12,071 bases of DNA. Source: Candidatus Omnitrophota bacterium (GTDB taxonomy: Bacteria > Omnitrophota > Gorgyraeia > JABMRG01). The notes beneath the pieces were generated by a model, which saw only the letters and a program-made list of their open reading frames with translations, was not told the origin of the DNA and did no database searches. The stretch lies in contig JABMRG010000114.1 in assembly GCA_013202935.1 (NCBI GenBank), positions 1 through 12,071 on the forward strand, read 5' to 3'. The position numbers were made by a program, and so were the translations under genes. Shown here piece by piece: positions 1 through 6,794 of this stretch (its first letter is position 1; each line of letters opens with the position of its first letter).

Positions 1-224
1 GCGTAGATGTTGAGAGGTTGCAGAAGAGATTAATGAGAAGGGGTATAACTACAAGGCGTACATTTATGCCGGTCCCCGAGTTCCCTCCTTATAAGAGGTA
101 TAAGAAGTCAGGTTATAAGAATGCGTATACTATCTGCAAAAGGGGCCTCTGTCTGCCAAGCTCAACATTAAATTCTAAGGATAGTATCCGCTATGTATGC
201 AGGATAATAAAAGAGGTACTTTAA
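1..224 (+). CDS. DegT/DnrJ/EryC1/StrS-family sugar aminotransferase, 3' end only (LegC-like)
   Basis: This is the C-terminal part of a gene that begins outside the window. The reading frame is open from base 3 and ends with TAA at 222-224. The visible residues match the tail of PLP-dependent sugar aminotransferases: a Gly-Ile-x-Thr-Arg stretch, then a Phe-Met-Pro-Val-Pro turn, a Tyr-rich basic segment, an Arg-Gly-Leu-x-Leu-Pro-Ser-Ser strand, and a final helix ending in IIKEVL. The catalytic Lys and PLP pocket lie upstream and cannot be seen. In legionaminic or bacillosamine pathways this family aminates the 4-keto sugar nucleotide. The gene sits one base before a NeuD/PglD acyltransferase, which would acylate that new amine, and this supports a LegC-type role. 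The TTG at base 18 is an internal codon, not a start. Other DegT sugar substrates cannot be excluded from 73 residues. Confidence 0.82.
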   Translation, partial: VDVERLQKRLMRRGITTRRTFMPVPEFPPYKRYKKSGYKNAYTICKRGLCLPSSTLNSKDSIRYVCRIIKEVL

Positions 225-225
225 T

Positions 226-840
226 ATGGCTGATAAGATTATATTAGTAGGCGGTGGAGGACACTGCAAAGTGGTTATAGATGCTATCCAGAAGAGCGGG
301 TCATTTGAGATATACGGAATTGCAGACTCCTCATTGCCCAAAGACGAAACTGTTTTAGGTATTAAGGTATTAGGAGATGATACTATCTTGGAGGAATTGC
401 TTAAGGATGGCATTAAATATGCCTTTATAAGTGTTGGCTCCATAGGTAATTGCGGCGTTAGAAAGAAGATATATGAGAATTTGAAAGATATAGGTTTTGA
501 ACTGCCTGTTATTATTCATCCTAATGCGGTTAAGGCCAGTGATGTAGAGACAGGTGAAGGTACATTTGTTGCAGCAGGCGCAGTTATAAATCCAGGTACA
601 AAGATAGGAAAGAATGTGATAATAAATACAAGGTCTTCTGTGGATCATGACTGTGCAATAGGTGACTTTGTCCATATCGCCCCTGGGGCCATCTTAAGCG
701 GTGGTGTAAAAGTAGGAGATGAAGCACATATAGGTACTGGAGCAAAAGTTATACAGTCTTTGGAGATAGGCAAGAGAGCATTTATTTGCGCAGGTATAAC
801 AATAACAAGGAATATAGATGATGAAGAAAAGGCGAAGTAG
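226..840 (+). CDS. neuD: NeuD/PglD/LegH-family sugar acyltransferase
   Basis: A 204-residue left-handed beta-helix acyltransferase. The N-terminus is a Rossmann-like nucleotide-sugar-binding unit with the hallmark GGGGHCKVVID at about residues 9-19. From about residue 100 come hexapeptide repeats. The His in the VDHDC motif (H141) matches the catalytic His of C. jejuni PglD, and a second conserved His lies at about 150 (VHIAPG). In legionaminic and bacillosamine pathways this family acetylates the 4-amino group of the nucleotide-linked sugar; in sialic acid loci NeuD O-acetylates. The aminotransferase just upstream favours the N-acyl role here. An AGAGG ribosome site at 212-216 supports the ATG start. 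The C-terminus ends right after the last coil and lacks the usual Gly-x-Pro-Ala-x-Val tail; its last 23 bases overlap the synthase gene. The family call is firm; the acyl donor and position are inferred. Confidence 0.88.
   Translation: MADKIILVGGGGHCKVVIDAIQKSGSFEIYGIADSSLPKDETVLGIKVLGDDTILEELLKDGIKYAFISVGSIGNCGVRKKIYENLKDIGFELPVIIHPNAVKASDVETGEGTFVAAGAVINPGTKIGKNVIINTRSSVDHDCAIGDFVHIAPGAILSGGVKVGDEAHIGTGAKVIQSLEIGKRAFICAGITITRNIDDEEKAK
807..811 (+). promoter_or_regulatory. Ribosome-binding site inside neuD for neuB
   Basis: AAGGA lies six bases before an ATG at 818 and nine before a second, adjacent ATG at 821. Either may start the synthase; the difference is one Met. The site lies within the neuD coding region, so the two genes are probably translationally coupled. 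Confidence 0.5.
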
Positions 841-1837
841 AAGAACCTTTATCATAGCAGAAGCAGGTGTCAACCATAACGGCAGCGTAAGAATCGCAAA
901 AAAGATGATAGACGTAGCTGCTAAGGCTGGCGCTGATGCTGTAAAATTTCAGACATTTAAGGCTGAAGATTTAGCAACCAGAACTGCCCCTAAGGCCAAA
1001 TATCAGAAAAAATCAATGGGCAAAAATTCCCAGTTTGCTATGCTTAAGAAATTGGAATTAGACATAAGGGCACATAAGGAGCTTATTAGGTATTGCAGAT
1101 TAAAAAGGATTATATTCCTATCATCGCCTTTTGACTTAAAAAGTGTAGATTTGCTCAATAGCCTTGGCCTTAAGATATTTAAGATTGCCTCGGGTGAGAT
1201 AACGAACCTGCCCCTTTTAAGGAAGATAGGCAAGCTTAAAAAAAGAGTAATATTATCAACAGGCATGTCAACCTTAGAGGAAGCGAAAAAGGCGTTATCT
1301 ATTTTACAGAAAGCAGGAACTAAAAAAAATAGGATAACTCTGCTTCATTGCAATACAGAGTATCCTACCCCAATAGAAGATGTAAATTTACGTGCTATGC
1401 TTACAATGGGAAAAGCGCTCAATATAGATGTTGGATACTCTGACCATACCCTTGGGATAGAGGTCCCAATAGCCGCAGTTGCCTTAGGGGCTAAAGTTAT
1501 AGAAAAGCACTTTACGCTGGATAGAAATATGAAAGGGCCTGACCATGCTGCTTCACTTGAACCTGCTGAGTTAAAAGATATGATAAAGGCGATAAGGAAC
1601 ATAGAGAATGCCCTGGGCAATAATAAAAAGCAACCCAGTGCTTCTGAGCTTAAGAACAAGGCCATAATCAGAAAGGCCATAGTAGCAGCTAAGCCGATAT
1701 CAAAAGGAGAGCTGTTTACAGAGCATAATATAACGGTTAAGAGGCCTGCTGCAGGAATAGGCCCGATGAGATGGGACACTGTTATAAACAAGATTGCAAA
1801 AAGAGACTTTAAGGAAGATGAGGCGATACTGCTATGA
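818..1837 (+). CDS. neuB: NeuB/LegI-family nonulosonic acid synthase
   Basis: A 339-residue synthase that condenses phosphoenolpyruvate with a 2-acylamino-mannose-type sugar to give the nine-carbon acid. It has the N-terminal EAGVNHNG signature (residues 15-22), a TIM barrel, the LHCNTEYPTP strand, and the metal-binding histidines H210 (GYSDHT) and H231 (EKHFTLD). Their 21-residue spacing is the same as H215/H236 in meningococcal NeuB. The segment after H231 reads DRNMKGPDHAASLEP, which is the NeuB/LegI pattern rather than that of pseudaminate synthase PseI. The last 60 residues or so form the antifreeze-like SAF domain that closes over the active site. Length is normal for the family. Motifs alone do not separate NeuB from LegI; the neighbouring aminotransferase and PtmE-like genes favour a legionaminic-type substrate. 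It overlaps the formyltransferase gene by four bases. Confidence 0.93.
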   Translation: MMKKRRSRRTFIIAEAGVNHNGSVRIAKKMIDVAAKAGADAVKFQTFKAEDLATRTAPKAKYQKKSMGKNSQFAMLKKLELDIRAHKELIRYCRLKRIIFLSSPFDLKSVDLLNSLGLKIFKIASGEITNLPLLRKIGKLKKRVILSTGMSTLEEAKKALSILQKAGTKKNRITLLHCNTEYPTPIEDVNLRAMLTMGKALNIDVGYSDHTLGIEVPIAAVALGAKVIEKHFTLDRNMKGPDHAASLEPAELKDMIKAIRNIENALGNNKKQPSASELKNKAIIRKAIVAAKPISKGELFTEHNITVKRPAAGIGPMRWDTVINKIAKRDFKEDEAILL

Positions 1838-2718
1838 AGATAGTCTTTATAGGGGCTATTGAATTTAGCCGAAGTATTCTAAAGAAGCTTGTAGCTATGA
1901 AAGCAGATATAGCAGGTGTTGTTACTAGGGACCATTCGGATCTCAATGCTGACTTTTCTGACCTTTCTGATATTTGCAAACAATACAATATCCCCTGCAG
2001 ATATGCAGCAGACATAAATTCAAAGGAGAATATAGAATGGATCAAGGGCCTAAATCCTGATATTCTATTCAACTTCGGCTCCTCCCAAGTGCTCAAAGAT
2101 GAGATACTCAATATTGCCCCTATGGGAGTTGTTGGTTATCATCCAGCCAAACTGCCTGAGAACCGCGGCAGACACCCGATTATATGGGCACTGGTATTGG
2201 GTCTTAAAAAGACAGCATCGACATTCTTCTTTATGAATAAGGGAGTAGACAGTGGTGACATACTGGATCAGGTAGAAGTGGATATATTATATGAAGATGA
2301 TGCCAAGATGCTCTATGAAAAGCTCAACGCTACCGCCTTAAGGCAGGTAGAGAATTTTTTACCTAAGTTACAGAATAATGATTTCAAGACAATCCCACAG
2401 GATCAGAGCAAGGCAGGCTATTGGGAAAAAAGGAGTTCCGGAGATGGCCAGATATATTTTGAAATGGATAGCAATGCGATATACAACTTGACAAGAGGCC
2501 TTACCAGGCCTTATGTAGGTGCACATGTGCTGTATAAAGGCAGAGAGGTAAAGGTTTGGAAGGCTAAAGAGGTAAAGTCAGGTTTTGAAGATTGTAAGCC
2601 TGGTATAGTCTTAAAGTCAGATGAGAATAATATAATAGTCAAATGCCATGATAATGCGGTTGCGTTTGAAGACCATGAGTTTGAGGAGTTGCCAAAGGAG
2701 AAGGAGTATTTGTTATGA
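1834..2718 (+). CDS. Formyltransferase of the Fmt/ArnA fold with a substituted catalytic Asn
   Basis: A 294-residue protein of the N10-formyltetrahydrofolate-dependent formyltransferase family. The N-terminal Rossmann domain opens with MKIVFIGAIEFS. The hallmark HPAKLPENRGRHP loop spans residues 103-115, and a VDSGDI motif lies at 138-143. The C-terminal domain (about 200-290) resembles the Fmt C-terminal barrel, with a DGQIYF segment and an RGLTRPYVGA segment. The catalytic triad of the family is Asn-x-His plus Asp. Here His is H103 and Asp is D139, but the Asn position is Gly101; the 38-residue gap from position 101 to 139 equals that in E. coli Fmt (106-144) and ArnA (102-140). It sits between neuB and a deacetylase and overlaps each by four bases, so a sugar N-formylation role is more likely than initiator-tRNA formylation. 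The substrate, and even the reaction, are inferred. Confidence 0.85.
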   Translation: MKIVFIGAIEFSRSILKKLVAMKADIAGVVTRDHSDLNADFSDLSDICKQYNIPCRYAADINSKENIEWIKGLNPDILFNFGSSQVLKDEILNIAPMGVVGYHPAKLPENRGRHPIIWALVLGLKKTASTFFFMNKGVDSGDILDQVEVDILYEDDAKMLYEKLNATALRQVENFLPKLQNNDFKTIPQDQSKAGYWEKRSSGDGQIYFEMDSNAIYNLTRGLTRPYVGAHVLYKGREVKVWKAKEVKSGFEDCKPGIVLKSDENNIIVKCHDNAVAFEDHEFEELPKEKEYLL

Positions 2719-3383
2719 GTAACGTGTTAGTATTAGCTGTTCATCCGGATGATGAGACGCTTGGTTGTGGAGGAACATTGCTTAAGCATAAGGCAAGTGG
2801 TGACAATATATACTGGCTTATCGCAACAGCTATGAAGGAGGAGTCAGGCTTTAATAAGAAGCAGATAGAAGAGAGAGAGCATGAGATAGATACTGTTAAA
2901 GGTATGTATGGTTTTAGCGAACTCTTTAATCTGGATATACCCACCACGAAAGCTGACAAGATCACGTCTAAGGAGTTGATCACAAAGATTTCAGATATTT
3001 TTAATAATGTTAAGCCTGAGATTATATACCTTCCGTTTATGCATGATGTTCATAGCGACCATAGAGTTATCTTCGATGCGGCCTACAGCTGCACTAAAAC
3101 TTTTCGTTATCCGTTTATCAGAAAGATTCTTATGATGGAGACTATAAGCGAGACAGAACTAGCTCCACCCACAAAAGAGACTATTTTTATACCTAACAGT
3201 TTTGTGAATATAAGCAATTTTATGGATAAGAAGCTTGAGATAATGAGGGTTTTTGAGAGTGAGCATGGTAATCACCCGTTTCCAAGAAGCCCTGAGACAA
3301 TAAAAGCTATAGCAACTGCCAGAGGGGCTATAGCAGGATGTAAGTTCGCTGAAGGCTTTATGGTCTTAAGGGAGATATTGTGA
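2715..3383 (+). CDS. PIG-L/LmbE-family zinc N-deacetylase
   Basis: A 222-residue metal-dependent deacetylase that would remove an acetyl group from an amino sugar. The N-terminal HPDDE motif (residues 10-14) and the HSDH motif (113-116) are both intact. By comparison with mycobacterial MshB (H13, D15, D16, H144, H147), zinc should be held by H10, D13 and H116, with D12 as base and H113 as acid. Length is typical of the family. There is no signal peptide, so it acts in the cytoplasm, probably on a nucleotide-linked or free precursor or on the acid itself. The ATG is part of an ATGA overlap with the formyltransferase stop and is preceded by AAGGAG at 2701-2706. This tight pairing suggests that the amine it frees is the acceptor for the formyl group. 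The true substrate is unknown. Confidence 0.9.
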   Translation: MSNVLVLAVHPDDETLGCGGTLLKHKASGDNIYWLIATAMKEESGFNKKQIEEREHEIDTVKGMYGFSELFNLDIPTTKADKITSKELITKISDIFNNVKPEIIYLPFMHDVHSDHRVIFDAAYSCTKTFRYPFIRKILMMETISETELAPPTKETIFIPNSFVNISNFMDKKLEIMRVFESEHGNHPFPRSPETIKAIATARGAIAGCKFAEGFMVLREIL

Positions 3384-4564
3384 AGAGAAAGATATGTATC
3401 TTTACAGGCACAAGAGCAGAGTACGGGCTGCTCAGGCCATTGATGCAGTTGATAAAGAAGGATAAGGGCCTAAAGCTTCAGCTCTTGGTTTCTGGTATGC
3501 ATCTTTCTAGGGAATTTGGCCTGACGTATAAAGATATCAAAAAGGATAGTTTTTGTATAAGTAAAAAGGTGGGGATATCTCTTAAGTCAGATACATCAAT
3601 CGGCATATCTAAATCGATATCCTTGGGAATCGCAGGGATATCTAAGGCCTATATGCAGCTTAAGCCTGATATTGTAGTAATTCTTGGTGATAGGTTTGAA
3701 GCATTTTCCGCAGCTGCAGCAGCCATGATCTCGAGGATACCTATAGCCCACTTAAACGGTGGCGAAGCTACCTTTGGTTTAATAGATGAGGCTATAAGGC
3801 ACTCTATAACAAAGATGAGCCATTTGCATTTTACTTCTGCTAAAGAATACAAGAAGCGGGTTATGCAGCTTGGTGAATATCCTGATAGGGTCTTTAATGT
3901 AGGTGCGATAGGCCTGGATAATATACGCAACCTTAAGCTCTTATCTAAAGAAGCACTGGAAAAGAAATTGGGCTTTTGTTTTAATAGATATAACCTTCTT
4001 GTTACATTTCATCCGACTACTTTGGAAAAGAATACATCAAAGAAACAATTTAGCGAACTGCTTAAGGCATTAGATGAGTTAAAAGAGACAAATCTGATAT
4101 TTACCAAAGCAAATGCTGATACAGACGGCAGGGTTATAAACAGGATGATTGATGAGTATGTTTCGAGGCATCGGCAGAAGTCCGTAGTATTCACATCAAT
4201 GGGGCAGTTAAGATACCTTTCAGCGATGAAGTATGTAGATGCGGTTGTTGGTAATTCCTCAAGCGGCATTATAGAAGCCCCCAGCTTTAGGATAGGCACT
4301 ATAAATATAGGCGACAGGCAAAAGGGAAGGATCCAGGCAAAGAGCATTATAGGCTGTAGGCCGGATACAAAGAGCATAAGGGCTGCTGTAAGAAAGCTCT
4401 ATTCTAAGAAGTTCCAGCAATCTCTCAAGCAGGTAGCCAGCCCATATGGCGATGGCAGGACAGCAAGACGCATTAAAGATGTATTAAAAAATTATAGATT
4501 AGATAACATATTGAAAAAAAGTTTCTATAATATAGATCCTAAACAAAGAAAGAGTAGGTTTTAG
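3380..4564 (+). CDS. neuC: NeuC/LegG-family hydrolysing nucleotide-sugar 2-epimerase
   Basis: A 394-residue GT-B-fold epimerase that hydrolyses a nucleotide-linked 2-acylamino sugar and inverts C2, giving the free mannose-type sugar used by NeuB. Visible signatures are GTRAEYG near the N-terminus (10-16), GDRFE (103-107), HLNGGE (124-129) followed by DEAIRHS from residue 136, a TFHPTT segment in the middle, and GNSSSGIIEAPSF in the C-terminal nucleotide-binding half. All are characteristic of NeuC/LegG. NeuC uses UDP-GlcNAc, whereas LegG homologues use UDP- or GDP-2,4-diacetamido-trideoxyglucose; the adjacent PtmE-like gene suggests the GDP form. The start is GTG at 3380, fused with the deacetylase stop as GTGA, with GGAGA just upstream. 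A basic tail of about 20 residues follows the epimerase core. Confidence 0.93.
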   Translation: MKRKICIFTGTRAEYGLLRPLMQLIKKDKGLKLQLLVSGMHLSREFGLTYKDIKKDSFCISKKVGISLKSDTSIGISKSISLGIAGISKAYMQLKPDIVVILGDRFEAFSAAAAAMISRIPIAHLNGGEATFGLIDEAIRHSITKMSHLHFTSAKEYKKRVMQLGEYPDRVFNVGAIGLDNIRNLKLLSKEALEKKLGFCFNRYNLLVTFHPTTLEKNTSKKQFSELLKALDELKETNLIFTKANADTDGRVINRMIDEYVSRHRQKSVVFTSMGQLRYLSAMKYVDAVVGNSSSGIIEAPSFRIGTINIGDRQKGRIQAKSIIGCRPDTKSIRAAVRKLYSKKFQQSLKQVASPYGDGRTARRIKDVLKNYRLDNILKKSFYNIDPKQRKSRF

Positions 4565-5704
4565 GTGAGATACTGTAAAAAGTGTGTTATGCCGGAAACA
4601 AGGCCGGGTATAAAATTTGATGAGAATGATGTCTGCTACCCATGCCTGGCTGCTGAGAAGAAAAAGACGATCAATTGGGATAAAAGGATGGAAGAGCTCA
4701 AGGCCTTATGCGATAAGCATAGAGGGCGGCGTGGAGACTATTATGATTGCATGATAGCTGTTAGCGGTGGAAAGGATAGCCATTATCAGGTCTATATGAT
4801 GAAGGAGGTCATGAAGATGAACCCCCTGCTTGTGAGTGTGGACAACTTCAGCTGGACAAAGACCGGCAGGGAGAACTTTTTCAATATAAGGGATGCATTT
4901 AATTGTGACTGTATCTCATTAAATATGAGCCCGAATATGGCCAGGAAGATGTTTCGCAAGGCGTTTAAGAAATTCGGTAGCCCTACATGGCTCTGGGATA
5001 AGGCCATATATGTCTACCCTATACGCATGGCTATCAATATGGGTATTCCACTTATTGTTTATGGTGAAAACATAAGTTACGAATATGGAGGGGCCCAGGT
5101 TAAGGAAACCCCGAGTGCCTCAGACCAGATTAACAATGATGTTGCCAGGTCATACGACTGGAGTGAATGGCTGGAAGGCGGGGATATCAGTATGAAAGAA
5201 CTGAATTCCTGTGTCTACCCTACTGAAGAGGAGATAAAAAACGCAAAACTTGAACCTGTATATTTAAGTTATTTTGTTCCATGGGACGGATACAGCAATT
5301 GCAAGCTGGCAAAGAAACACGGTTTTAAATCACTGGATGATACTGGCGAATGGAAGAGGGAAGGTTTTATCGAAGACTATGATAAGATAGATGCTATAGG
5401 ATACCTGGTCCATCCCTGGATGAAGTATCCGAAATACGGCCACACCAGAGCGACAGATGTGTGTTCTTACTGGATAAGGTCAGGCAAGATTACACGTGAA
5501 GAAGCCATAAAGCTTGTCAAAGAGAATGATTATAAACTTGATGCTAGGGCATTGAAGGATTTTATAGATTTCTTAGGTATAAGCGAATCCGAATTTTGGA
5601 AGACAGTAGAAAAATTCTGGAACAGGGAAATATTTCATAAAGTAGATGGGAAGTGGCAGCTAAAAGACCCTATATGGGAGCAGGAAAGAGTGGCGCCTGT
5701 TTAG
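4565..5704 (+). CDS. N-acetyl-sugar amidotransferase (PseA/LegA/WbpG family)
   Basis: A 379-residue ATP-pyrophosphatase-type enzyme that converts an N-acyl group on a sugar to an amidine, for example acetamido to acetamidino. The N-terminus carries a four-Cys cluster (C4, C7, C24, C27), probably a zinc site. The PP-loop SGGKDS lies at residues 67-72. Further family features include GENISYEYGG in the middle and a late segment KYGHTRATDVCSYWIR followed by an ITREEA helix. Known relatives are Campylobacter PseA and PtmG and Pseudomonas WbpG. WbpG works with HisH/HisF-like partners, and neither is visible here, so ammonia supply is unresolved. The GTG start abuts the neuC stop with no gap; the early Cys pair and the MRYCKKCVMP-like opening fix this start. 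The family call is firm. Whether the acceptor is the nonulosonic acid or another sugar of the glycan is inferred. Confidence 0.9.
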   Translation: MRYCKKCVMPETRPGIKFDENDVCYPCLAAEKKKTINWDKRMEELKALCDKHRGRRGDYYDCMIAVSGGKDSHYQVYMMKEVMKMNPLLVSVDNFSWTKTGRENFFNIRDAFNCDCISLNMSPNMARKMFRKAFKKFGSPTWLWDKAIYVYPIRMAINMGIPLIVYGENISYEYGGAQVKETPSASDQINNDVARSYDWSEWLEGGDISMKELNSCVYPTEEEIKNAKLEPVYLSYFVPWDGYSNCKLAKKHGFKSLDDTGEWKREGFIEDYDKIDAIGYLVHPWMKYPKYGHTRATDVCSYWIRSGKITREEAIKLVKENDYKLDARALKDFIDFLGISESEFWKTVEKFWNREIFHKVDGKWQLKDPIWEQERVAPV

Positions 5705-5709
5705 AGGAG
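5705..5709 (+). promoter_or_regulatory. Ribosome-binding site for the ptmE-like gene
   Basis: AGGAG begins right after the preceding stop codon and lies ten bases before the ATG at 5720. This is one of only three junctions in the run that have a true intergenic gap, so the gene can be translated independently. Confidence 0.55.
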
Positions 5710-5719
5710 ATAGCCAAAG

Positions 5720-6775
5720 ATGAATACTTCAGAATTAGCAAAGATCCAGATACACGAAGAAGAGACTGTAAAAGCAGCGATGAGACAGATGGATCGCGTG
5801 GCACTCAAGATACTCTTTGTTGTAGATAAAGATAATAGGCTTTTAGGTACTGTGACAAACGGCGATTTCAGGAGATGGGTCTTGGCTGGAAAAAAGATCG
5901 ATGAGAAAATAACGGATCTATTCAACAGAAAGCCCGTAAAATTTAGAGATGGCTATGATATTGAAGAAGTCAAGCGCGTGATGGTCGGAGATAGGATCGA
6001 GGCTGTACCGATAGTAGATAAGAATAATAAGCTCGTTGATGTCCTGTTCTGGGAAGATATATTCGGGAACAGATACAGGAGAGTAGAACATAAACTTGAT
6101 CTTCCGGTGGCTATTATGGCAGGAGGAGTAGGCAGCCGGTTGGCTCCTTTTACCAAGATACTTCCCAAGCCCCTTATACCTGTTGATGATAAGCCTGTTA
6201 TAGAGGTTATTATGGATAATTTTGCTGAATTTGGATGTAATAAATTCCATCTCTTATTAGGGTATAAAGGGGCTATGGTAAGGTCATATTTTGATAATGC
6301 CAATAATAGCTATGAGCCTATCTATTATTTTGAGGATGAACCTGAAGGGACTGCAGGCGCCTTAAAACTATTGGGATCCTCCAATATAAAAGGTTCGTTC
6401 TTTGTAACCAATTGTGACATAATTATAAAGGCGGATTACAGCGATATTTACAATTTCCATACGAATAATGACTGTGATATTACTGTAGTAGGCGCTATGA
6501 GGCATTTTGTAGTCCCTTATGGCGTTCTGGAGACAAGAACAGGAGGCGATATTGACAATGTTATTGAGAAGCCTGAGTATGACTTCTTTGTCAATACAGG
6601 CATGTATATAGTAAAGAAGGAGCTGCTTTCCTTAATTCCGGCAAAGGAAGTATTTCACTTTACCGACCTGATCAAAAAGGCCCAGGAACAAGGTAAGAAG
6701 ATAGCGGTATATCCTATAAGCGAGAAATCGTGGCAGGATATAGGCCAGTGGGAAGAGTATAAGAAGACATTTTAG
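5720..6775 (+). CDS. ptmE: PtmE-like CBS-domain sugar-1-phosphate nucleotidyltransferase
   Basis: A 351-residue two-part protein. Residues 1 to about 118 form a pair of CBS domains: an LGTVTNGDFRRW segment marks the first and an EAVPIVDKNNKLVDVL segment the second. From about 128 follows a nucleotidyltransferase domain with AIMAGGVGSRLAPFT, then KILPKPLIPVDDKPVI, an LGYKG strand, a metal-binding NCD and a late EKPEYDFFVNTGMY segment. This architecture matches Campylobacter PtmE, a glucosamine-1-phosphate guanylyltransferase that supplies GDP-sugar to the legionaminic pathway. The role here would be to commit sugar phosphate to a GDP-linked route, separate from UDP-GlcNAc used for cell wall. 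CBS pairs often bind adenine nucleotides, so activity may respond to energy state; this is inference. GDP rather than CTP or UTP specificity cannot be proven from motifs. Confidence 0.87.
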   Translation: MNTSELAKIQIHEEETVKAAMRQMDRVALKILFVVDKDNRLLGTVTNGDFRRWVLAGKKIDEKITDLFNRKPVKFRDGYDIEEVKRVMVGDRIEAVPIVDKNNKLVDVLFWEDIFGNRYRRVEHKLDLPVAIMAGGVGSRLAPFTKILPKPLIPVDDKPVIEVIMDNFAEFGCNKFHLLLGYKGAMVRSYFDNANNSYEPIYYFEDEPEGTAGALKLLGSSNIKGSFFVTNCDIIIKADYSDIYNFHTNNDCDITVVGAMRHFVVPYGVLETRTGGDIDNVIEKPEYDFFVNTGMYIVKKELLSLIPAKEVFHFTDLIKKAQEQGKKIAVYPISEKSWQDIGQWEEYKKTF

Positions 6776-6794
6776 AATAGGCGGATTTTAAAAA

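Noticed and set aside
18..224. A short complete gene starting at TTG 18
   Set aside because: The same frame is open to the left edge and the residues match the tail of a sugar aminotransferase, so it is a truncated 3' end, not a small gene.
820..845. A frameshift truncating NeuD
   Set aside because: The alternative frame there is the start of NeuB, and no frame continues a NeuD-like tail, so the short end looks genuine rather than a sequencing error.
1345..1791. A 148-residue minus-strand open frame within neuB
   Set aside because: It is antisense to strongly conserved NeuB motifs, and its hydrophobic composition mirrors the sense codons; there is no independent support.
818..1837. Pseudaminic acid synthase PseI as the identity of the synthase
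   Set aside because: The segment after the second metal-binding His follows the NeuB/LegI pattern (GPDHAASLEP), not the PseI pattern, and the hydrolysing epimerase neuC is not used in the pseudaminic route.
2491..2516. Repeated AGGCCTT units resembling an inverted repeat or small hairpin
   Set aside because: They lie in the middle of the formyltransferase C-terminal domain and encode a conserved-looking TRGLTRPYVGA segment; there is no T-run and no gene end nearby.
1834..2718. Housekeeping methionyl-tRNA formyltransferase
   Set aside because: It is embedded in a sugar operon, lacks the catalytic Asn, and is paired with a deacetylase rather than with peptide deformylase.
3590..3650. Repeating ATATCT/GATATC-like units within neuC
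   Set aside because: They encode a Gly-Ile-Ser-rich stretch in the region where NeuC proteins have a helix before the GDRFE motif; imperfect, few copies, no array structure.
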